Shown piece by piece: positions 56,600-64,000 of a stretch of 64,000 nucleotides of DNA. A program made the position numbers and the translations under genes. This stretch comes from Patiria pectinifera (taxonomy: Eukaryota > Echinodermata > Asteroidea > Valvatida > Asterinidae), in the NCBI GenBank assembly GCA_029964075.1, contig CM057130.1:6572001-6636000 (forward strand), written 5' to 3'. Every line of letters begins with the position of its first letter. Position 1 is the stretch's first letter. The notes under the pieces were generated by a model that saw only the letters and a program-made list of their open reading frames with translations, was not told the DNA's origin and did no database searches.

Positions 56600-58930
56600 T
56601 CTACGTACATTGTATATGTATATGACATTGACAGAAGTATCCTCCTCCCCGAAAAAGCTAACATTGAATATATATTTTGATAGATGTCAATATCAGGTCG
56701 CACTGACATGTTGAGAATTAATGTCCCAATGGCAGTTGTAGACTGAAGCGTGAACGAGTTGATATCTCAATAGACCTTTATCATGCTGCCACCATTTCAG
56801 TCATGTTCCCTGCATCCAATAACAGTACTGAATAATAATGCTTTCAGCAAAATGGAACCAGACTGGGTTTTTTTCCAGCCTCGCTTTGGTTACGTTGATT
56901 AGAGTTGGGGAAAAAATCAAGATGGCCGCAACATGGTGATGGTCTACTGCTGCCGTCACTCGCCATCAGATAACATAATGAAATTGCTTTGTCCCAGTCC
57001 GTCCGTCCGTTCGCAGTGCATCCCCAACCGTTGTCTCACGTGCCTTTCTGTTTGTTCGTCCTATAGTTCCTGTGTCATCTTTTCTGTTTGTCATTTGTCC
57101 ATCTACACTTCGACTCAGGCCGCTATGTTGTTCCTCTCATCAGCAGCTGCCAATCCCACAGCTTCGACATTTACCTTCGAAATATTGTGCAAAAGAATAT
57201 TGCAGAAAATGTCAAAACTATAATAAGTGTGCTGCTCATATATTACTTTTTAACATATGTCTCTGAAGTGCTTTCCAATTCGTTAGCCACACGAGAACAT
57301 TTTGCAGCAATTCGAGACTAGCGGGCCTCGTTCCTTATCGTTATCCACTCGCATGCAGATCGCATAATCCCATGAGGTAAAAGGAGGAATGTTTCTGGGA
57401 TGAGATAAAATCTGTGTGGTTCTTCGCTGTACCAATGCAATAACTCACAAAACAAATCTTTAGTACATAATGTCAAAGCAAAGATGACGCGAGAATGCTT
57501 ATAAAATATACACAATTGCTATACAAGCACTTAGTCGCTATATGAGGCTGTATCAACTATCACTGTGACTAAAATAATAGCATACAGCAGAGAAAATGAC
57601 CAAAAAAAACCAGTTTCCCTTTTTAAAATGCTCCAGAACTTGCATAACAGAACTCAACCTCGAGTTATCTGAAATCATTTTAGATTCATAAAAATATTAT
57701 CGTTTGTCAATATCATCTCACTAGTAATGTTCAGTTTTCTCACAGATATTTCTCGAATCCTGTAAGGTCATTTATCCTTTGAATTTCCAGCTTGTTTGTG
57801 ATGCATCCATCGATGTCATTACGATTGATGTAAAGCTATGTTTCTTGCTTTTATTTCAAATAAATGGGATAACCGCAACGTTTCTGTTGGTGAAGTTGGT
57901 AAAAGAACAAAAAACCTCGCCGTGCGCGCACGGTCTGATCTTTTCACTATACACCAAGCTATCCGGCCGACAATCTCTGTAACAGCACAGCCCCAGGAGA
58001 CTATATGCCGGAACATGTGGAGAAAAAAATGCCGCAATAAAAAGCAAGGAAAAAAATTATAACTATAGTGATAAAGATTCAATATCGTTAGCTGACAATC
58101 GGCGACATCACAGTGAATGCTGCTGCACTATCTCTTTGATTTTCTCTCTCGGTGTTTGAAATTATTTTGCTGTGTATTTGTCACCCATCACTGCGGCTTT
58201 GTACGGTGGAAGGAAAGAGGCCAAGTTGATATACTTCTGCGGCAAATCTTTCTTTTTTTCACCGTCGCAGCTCTTGGGGCATGCAGGGCAGGGTATTGTT
58301 CGGAGCCCATCACGCACTCACTCGGCACAAAGGACGGGGGGAGGGAGAAATCACAGGCAGGGCTGGCGCAAGATCAAAGCCTGGGCCGCCTTAACTCTTT
58401 TTTCTTTCTCTCCCTCTCCAAAAAACCCGCGGATAAGGACTTATAAATCGTACGGTTGAATCACCACCCGCGTTCCCGTGTGTGCTTTATGTATCCCACA
58501 GGGGAATGGGGCATCACTTCAAGTTTATAAGCACAGTCTAAACCGCCTCATCCCTTTGGTACAGATTTCTCCTCCCTCTGCGTATCGAAGACAGCACAAG
58601 ACAAAAACATGTTTCTCCTTCCAAAATAACTTTAGTTCTTTCCCTTAACCTGAAATGTCTTTTGTTAACGATGAGATTCTGCAGTTCGTGACGGCTCGAC
58701 GAGCAACTGCGACGAGCGCCCTCAATACTCTGGGTCAAAAGCGCCCCCAGTGAACGTTTGCGTTAGTCATATTCATCAACAACAAATTAATGGACATGTT
58801 GGATAACTTTCATACTTGTTTATTTTGAATTCAGAATATCCATCAAGATGACTCTTTTACAGACAAGCCGAAAGATTCTTCAAGACATAGGCCTACATGA
58901 TAGACCCCATCTGAGAGAAAAAGAGAGTTG
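56600..58930. other. Spacer, no gene seen
   Basis: No exon with family character. Frames of 60-109 codons occur on both strands and overlap each other, as expected by chance. A GC-richer stretch lies at 58240-58380. Confidence 0.35.
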
Positions 58931-60550
58931 TCTTAAACTGTCAAAATGAGCTTTTGGACTAGAAACACGGTTTTCAATTGCCCTGCTTTAAGTAGACATT
59001 CGACAACAACAAAAAATCGCAGGCGGGGAGAAGAAGCTAGGCGGGAAAATTGTAGGCGGTATCCAACAATCAAGTCGGCCGCGGATAGAGGAGAAAAAGA
59101 GACGGGGCGACCGGCATGTCGGAGGGAGAGAGGGAGAGAGCTAGGCCGAGTCAAAGCGAGCGCAGCGCGGCGTAAATTTTTCCACTTTGGACGGTCGGCC
59201 AGGCGGAAAGTTGGTAATCCGGGCGGCCTCCCGGACAGAAATGGCGGCACACGTTTGTCGTTGCGAAAGCAGGTTATGGAATATTGGTATTGAGGGTGAT
59301 ATATCGTTCTGATGAGGTGAAACCCTGAAGGGCCACTCTTGTATTAATAATGTGGTGTGACAAAAAGAAAATATGATCATTTGTTTTCCGATTTGGCGTG
59401 GGGATAACATCGGGAATTTTACCACGGCATTTTCGCACCGATTCTTTTCTTTTCTTTTTCATCTATGATTTTGAATTGTTAAGTCTACTTTTCAAATATG
59501 GTTACAGTTTAGAGGACTCTACACAAAGTTAATTGTTAATATTTAAAAAAAAAAATGGCAATTTCTGGCAACATGGTGTTTTTTTTTAATATCTTAAATT
59601 GATCAATAAAAATATGTTTGCAAGGACTAAAATATTCAAGTATGCATGTATTTGACAAAACATTGTAAAACTAGTCACTTTCAGTCTGACGCTTGTAGTA
59701 TTCTATAATCTATAGCTTCATGATACTAGCCCAGGAAAGTCACAAGACTATACTGAGAAAAAAATCATTGGCCGTTATTTTATAACTGACCTTCTAACGG
59801 GAACACATGTTTTTCTCTTTGTTGACACTTCATTCAGTCTGTTTTCGGATAGGTTCACTTGTTCACATACCAGGCAAGGGAAACCTTTATCAACGTCAGA
59901 AGTCAGCATGTTCACATCTTAAATTCGCTATGTGATACAAAATGTTAACTGCATTATTCAGCCGTGAAAAATAGTGTTGTGCTTAATATTTACAATGCAT
60001 GATGCTTAATCTACTGAGATGCACCACTCTTGTGAAGACGATTTTGCATGCCGACCCGACTTGTCAATATATAGAATTATCGAGTGGATGTGTGTTAGAA
60101 TTTGTACGTGAAAGCAAGTTCAATATCAGGGTTGCTCAGCAACGCGCAACCTCATTCCCCATGCAGAGGCATTTCGCACAGTTATTACTACCAATTACTG
60201 CATTCACTGCTTTTGAAATTAAAGATTAAAATAGACACAGGGAAGGAGGTTGGAACACGCCTTCTTCAAATGACCTCTGCCAGCTCTGCAATTAATTTAG
60301 ACATAAATTCTGCACACTAAATGTTAATATTTATGCGAAAGGTTCAAAAATATTATGCGGTTTCAGGTTTAAAATGGACACGTAGACGCCGCTCCAGGAG
60401 ACTTTAAAAATATGCATTCAATAACAGGACTCTTTGACAGAACTGCGCATGCCTCAGGGTGTGGACTAGTGAGAACTCGCAAAAAAAGGAACGTGTTTCA
60501 TGAGAGTCAACATTTCATACGACGCCGAGGGGCGCCCTCTTCCATCCAAC
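58931..60550. other. Spacer with a purine-rich CpG patch
   Basis: 59020-59260 is purine-rich and CpG-rich (GGCGGGGAGAAG, GAGGGAGAGAGGGAGAGAGC, GAGCGCAGCGCGGCG). The 115- and 105-codon frames on opposite strands there are low-complexity. It could be a CpG-rich promoter. The remaining sequence is AT-rich. Confidence 0.3.
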
Positions 60551-60554
60551 CATT

Positions 60555-62546
60555 TTATCTGCCGCCATTGGACGATCCATAGACTGGCCCAGTCACCAGA
60601 GAGTTGAAGTTGACGGTCAGGAAAACCGTGCTGTGGTCCCTGAGCGTACGAATGTAGTTCAGCGATGCCTTCTGATCCTGCTCCGTGATGTTGAGGTCGG
60701 AGTAGATAAGGGCCAGACCGAGGCTGTGGGAATTCTCCACCTTGGCGCGCGAATCCGCCTGGGCCCGGGAGCCAATCAGGGCCGCCTGCGCTGTTGCATT
60801 CTGGGAAATCTCCTCAGCAGCGTTTTCGATGTTTGTGACCTGCAGCAATACAAATGCAGAGGTTGGGCGAAATAGTTTGAGTTATTGCGCCAAATGTTGA
60901 TTTACAAAATATCTGCAGAGTTGTCGTAAGCGTGGATGTAGTCGAGTCAATCACAAGTCCCTGCAAGTCCATCACAAGTCCTCCACTCCCAATTCAAGTG
61001 ACAAATTGAAGCTATTCAAATGAGCTTTGTATCCTTTGTTATTGTTCATCCGCTGTTACTTGCGACTGGACTTGTCACTGAGCTTGTGATTTACTTGTGA
61101 CTGGGCTTATGAAGGACTCGACTACATCATCCCTGATGGTAACGTAAATCAAAATTTAAAACACAAGTCAATCACGAGTCAACAATCATTGGTGTAAAGT
61201 TGCTGTGTTGGCTCTTCTAACGGGCTCTGTCTCAAACAACATAATGAGTTTTAAAACCAACAAATACCAATTTTCATATGCAGCAAAATGCCTACGTTTT
61301 CACAACCTGAAACAACATTATGTCCTATTCAAGTTGATTGATGCGGCTTTCTATCTTTCAACCTACTATCTCTTCCGTAGTCTTCCTCACGAGCTGTTCC
61401 TGCTGTCTATAAATCTCCCGCTCCCCGTCCTCCAGCTGTGTCAGCGTCTGGAGGTTACGACCAATCACCTCTTCAGGGATTTCCACGTAACCGAGTTGGA
61501 AGTAGCGCACGTCGGCGTACAGGCCCTTGTCTTCGTCGGTGCAGTCCTCGGGTTGCTTACAGCCTGGCTCGCATCCTAAGGTAAGACGAATAATTTTATA
61601 TAATTAATGAAATTTTTACTAAACTCGAGTTGGCAGATTTAATCGCAAAAGTTGCTGAGTTAATATGCCGCTGTACTAATGACCTCAGACTTTGCATACG
61701 CGTGTGCTTTCCTAGGGTGCTCAGTGGACCGTGGGCCCCCACTGGCTCCATAGGAAAGCGCACGTGTAAACAAAGTGTGACGTCATTAGTACAGAGGCTT
61801 ATGATCGGAGTATGAAACAGCTGAGAAGCTAGTCAGTAATTTAACTATAGGGAGGGGCAATGGGGCCACGCTCCTACCCCGCTCTAGGCTCGAGAACCCC
61901 CCCCCCCCCCAAGTGCGGCCAATTTCAGATTTTGTGGAAGGCAAAAATGAAACTTTTATCGCAAATTAAAATAAATGAGTGTCCCCTCCACCCGAACATA
62001 AAGCCCCAAATTGCCCAACCCACCTCCACCGGCAAATTGGGCTCAAGTTACGCTACAGGAACAGGTTGCAAGCAACCTTGCTCACTAGTTAGGCTAGGAT
62101 AATTAAAAAAAAAAATAGCTGAATTTTGTCAAGGAGCTCCATGAAAAATTGACCCGAACTGTTGCTTTTGGGTATTTTTTTTCTACCTCTAAATACATGT
62201 TACAATGTGCATTTAAGTATTGAGATAGTTCCCAGCCAAATCTTTTGGTGTAGGAAATCGGAATGTACGCAAAAATACCCAAAATGCACCTACCTTCCGG
62301 TAGGTTTTGACAGAACGGCTTACAGCACGTTCCTCCCAGCCGCCTCCTGACGGCAGCGAACAGCGTCTCTTCAATCAGGGCCCGATCGGAGCCGAACTCC
62401 CGCGGCGAGAAGACTGATGTGGCCCCCTTGAGCGCGTCCACGGCGCTGTTGCGGAGCGTGTCCTCGTACTGTAGATCGTAGGTGTCGTGGAGCAGCTTCA
62501 GGTCCTCGGGACGCAGGAAGTACTGAAAGGTGCAGTCAAGATTGAC
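60555..62546 (-). CDS. SPFH/band-7-like protein, last three exons, 5' partial
   Basis: Minus-strand exons are 62294-62546, 61367-61575 and 60555-60839 (stop TAA). GT/AG borders and phases join them in one frame: 84 codons plus one base, 69 codons after two bases, then 95 codons with the stop. The first exon has a beta-rich stretch (VNLDCTFQYFLRPEDLKLLH) and DRALIEETLFAAVRRRLGG. The middle exon has YFQLGYVEIPEEVIGRNL and starts a helical part. The last exon has an Ala/Gln/Glu-rich coiled coil and ends SLNYIRTLRDHSTVFLTVNF. Such an order resembles the SPFH (stomatin/prohibitin) fold with a coiled-coil tail. Between the two sits a cysteine cluster, CC-x3-C-x6-C-x3-C-x5-C, that I do not know from standard SPFH proteins. 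Sequons (NATA, NITE) suggest an extracellular or luminal side. The N-terminus lies upstream, beyond what I can find in the window. Function is unknown. Confidence 0.75.
60933..61133. repeat. Fold-back MITE in SPFH-like intron
   Basis: GATGTAGTCGAGTCAATCAC at the left and GACTCGACTACATCATCC at the right, with several internal CACAAGTCC / GGACTTGTG words in both orientations. Confidence 0.55.
61664..61801. repeat. Hairpin MITE in SPFH-like intron
   Basis: Left arm GTACTAATGACCTCAGACTT then GTGTGCTTTCCTA. The right arm mirrors it (TAGGAAAGCGCACGTG, GTGTGACGTCATTAGTAC). The outer bases also pair. Confidence 0.6.
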
Positions 62547-62599
62547 CTGGAAGACAGAGGAGGGGTGCCAAAGATTGTTGTTCAATTCTTGGATGGTAA

Positions 62600-62897
62600 C
62601 AAGGGCGGATCCAGGGGGCCATGCCCCCCCCCCAAAAAAACACCAATTTTGTATTTTGTGAAATTGCAATAAAGGCCGGCAATGAGTACACCACCATCTT
62701 TTCCTCAAAACAAACATTGGTTAAAGTGGTCAGAAATTGCCTCAGATCGCACCACAGAGCATCTAGAATCAAAAATTTCGGGGCTGGGGGTTTCGGGCCC
62801 TTAAGCGGGCCCCGAACCCCACGCCGTAATTTTGGACCCAATTTTTGGGGCCAAAATTTTGGGCCCCAAAAAAATTGTGTTCTGGATCCGCCCTTGG
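62600..62897. mobile_element. hAT-type MITE (CAAGGGCGGAT ends), copy 2
   Basis: Starts CAAGGGCGGATCCAGGGGGC and ends TTCTGGATCCGCCCTTG. A perfect 8-bp duplication GATGGTAA flanks it (62592-62599 and 62898-62905). The interior has the same AGAAATTGCCTCAGATCGCA and GCGGGCCCCGAACCCCACG words as 56202-56531. It lies 50 bp upstream of the SPFH-like exon at 62294-62546, in its intron. Confidence 0.88.
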
Positions 62898-62929
62898 ATG
62901 GTAACTGCTTTAAGGGTCCATGAAGTGAT

Positions 62930-63480
62930 TTTTTTTCTTAGAAACATGTTTCGTGCAATATTCAAATTGTCTTTTATGCATGGACAATATTAGACATCCT
63001 TTTTTTGTTAAATTTTATTGAAAAGTGAACTTCTTTAAACATTCAAAATTGTCCATGCTTTTTTCGGACGACCGAGGATGCTTTTGCTGTGATGTCATTT
63101 AGGGAAGACACTGTTCGGTTTAGGGGTTTTCTGTTCAAATTGTGAACCGAACATTTGCTTATTGAAAATAATTGTGTGAAAAAATTTGCTCATTGGCTTA
63201 CTGCCCTGTACTGACAGAACAATAAATCACCAAAGGAAAGTAAATTTAGAGAAATAGCCCAATTTCTTGCAACTTTTGGTGCTGAAATAGCTGTAACATT
63301 GAGGTTTCTGCCTGAAATGACATCACACTTTTGCTCATGAATATGGTAATTCGCATAAGCATAAAAACCAAAAAGGCACAACATACCCTTGAAAATGACA
63401 AAACGAAAAATGAAAAGCGGGTTAAATGGGAAACAAAGGTGCATTTCCAAGGATTGCATTAAAAACATTACAATTTCTTG
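62930..63480 (+). repeat. Dispersed repeat, copy 2 (uninterrupted)
   Basis: Matches 6620-7460 without the MITE. The empty site is near 63208. Confidence 0.6.
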
Positions 63481-63499
63481 GCCCTTTGAAGTTTGTTTG

Positions 63500-63815
63500 T
63501 TTGTCGTTCGTTCAGTCAGTCGATTGGTCAATTGCTTGTAAATTCAGGAACATGGTCGGTGGTTTGCTTGTTAAATTATGGTTAATTAGTCGCTTGGAGC
63601 ATCAGCAACAGTCAGCGGTTGTCAGTCAGTTAGTGAGTCAGTCTGTCAGTTGGTCGGCCGTTCAGTGGGTTGGTCGGTCCATCAGTCAGTGGTCAGTGAA
63701 TCAATTGGCCTGTGAGCGGTCAGTGGGTTGGTTGTCGGTCGGTTGGTTGGTCACGGATCGGATTGTCGCTCATCGGTCGGTCAGCGATAATTGGGTCGGT
63801 CACTTGGTTTTGAGG
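63500..63815 (+). repeat. Degenerate GGTC/AGTC tetranucleotide repeat
   Basis: Runs of CAGTCAGT, TGGTCGGT and variants over about 300 bp. The 153-codon frame across it reads Ser/Val/Gly/Trp cycles and is not a gene. Confidence 0.7.
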
Positions 63816-63839
63816 CCAGCATCTTCTTCTTTTCTATTA

Positions 63840-64000
63840 CGGTGTAGCGTGAATATCCGACTCCATGAAATATGGACTCATTGGTAGTATCGCGCATGCG
63901 TAAGTACGATAGTATGCTATTTTTAGAATCATAATGGGAGAGTGACCTGTCACTATGGCACGTGCGAGGGATTAACCAATAATAGGAAAAAGGAGTCCCA
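63840..64000. mobile_element. MITE family (GTGTAGCGTGAATATCC type), copy 3, cut by window end
   Basis: GGTGTAGCGTGAATATCCGA, CATGAAATATGGACTCATTG, CGCGCATGCGTAAGTACGAT and GGATTAACCAATAATAGG match 8984-9287, here without the nested element. Confidence 0.7.

Noticed and set aside
58946-59293. 115-codon Arg-rich plus-strand frame
   Set aside because: Overlaps an equally long frame on the other strand in a purine-rich CpG patch, with no domain.
63426-63887. 153-codon plus-strand frame
   Set aside because: Spans a degenerate tetranucleotide repeat, so its composition is repeat-driven.

Overview
This is nuclear DNA from an animal, most likely an invertebrate deuterostome (amphioxus, hemichordate or echinoderm type); the exact lineage cannot be read from the sequence. 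The case rests on short exons with GT/AG introns, lysosomal genes of metazoan type, an Sp5-like zinc-finger gene, tRNA-derived SINEs, and many small inverted-repeat transposons with clear target-site duplications. Base composition looks like roughly 40% GC by eye. There are no bacterial or organelle features, and no operons, CRISPR arrays or rRNA genes. There is one 500-N assembly gap (39455-39954).

Layout. At 0.6-6.3 kb on the minus strand is the 5' part of a secreted or lysosomal histidine acid phosphatase: four exons in one frame, continuing off the left edge. At 7-9.3 kb is repeat-rich spacer. At 9.9-39 kb on the plus strand is a tandem cluster of GM2-activator-like genes. Copies A and B are complete four-exon genes. 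Copies C and D are very recent duplicates of B that carry exons 2-4 only. C has a frameshift in exon 2; D is open. The cluster is broken up by 72-bp minisatellite arrays (20.0-23.8, 28.6-30.6 and 35.3-35.7 kb). A 4.6-kb fold-back element with arms of about 0.9 kb and non-LTR retrotransposon remains (30.6-35.3 kb) sits inside the second array.

At 40-49.9 kb is a gene-free stretch that looks regulatory, including two colinear enhancer-like modules with TCF/LEF-like words. At 49.9-51.5 kb is an Sp5-like gene with a recognisable promoter. Its coding exon is broken by about eight frameshifts, a stop in finger 3 and a lost zinc ligand, so it is either a decayed unprocessed copy or a badly assembled GC-rich exon. 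At 52-60.5 kb is repeat-bearing spacer. At 60.5-62.5 kb on the minus strand are the last three exons of an SPFH/band-7-like protein with an unusual cysteine cluster. The right end is dispersed repeats.

The acid phosphatase and the GM2-activator family both act on the lysosomal or secretory side of the cell, but nothing in the sequence ties them functionally. The main points of interest are the exon-1-less GM2A duplicates, the minisatellite that appears to have grown from a single unit in intron 1, the duplicated enhancer-like modules near Sp5, and several nested transposons whose order of insertion can be read.
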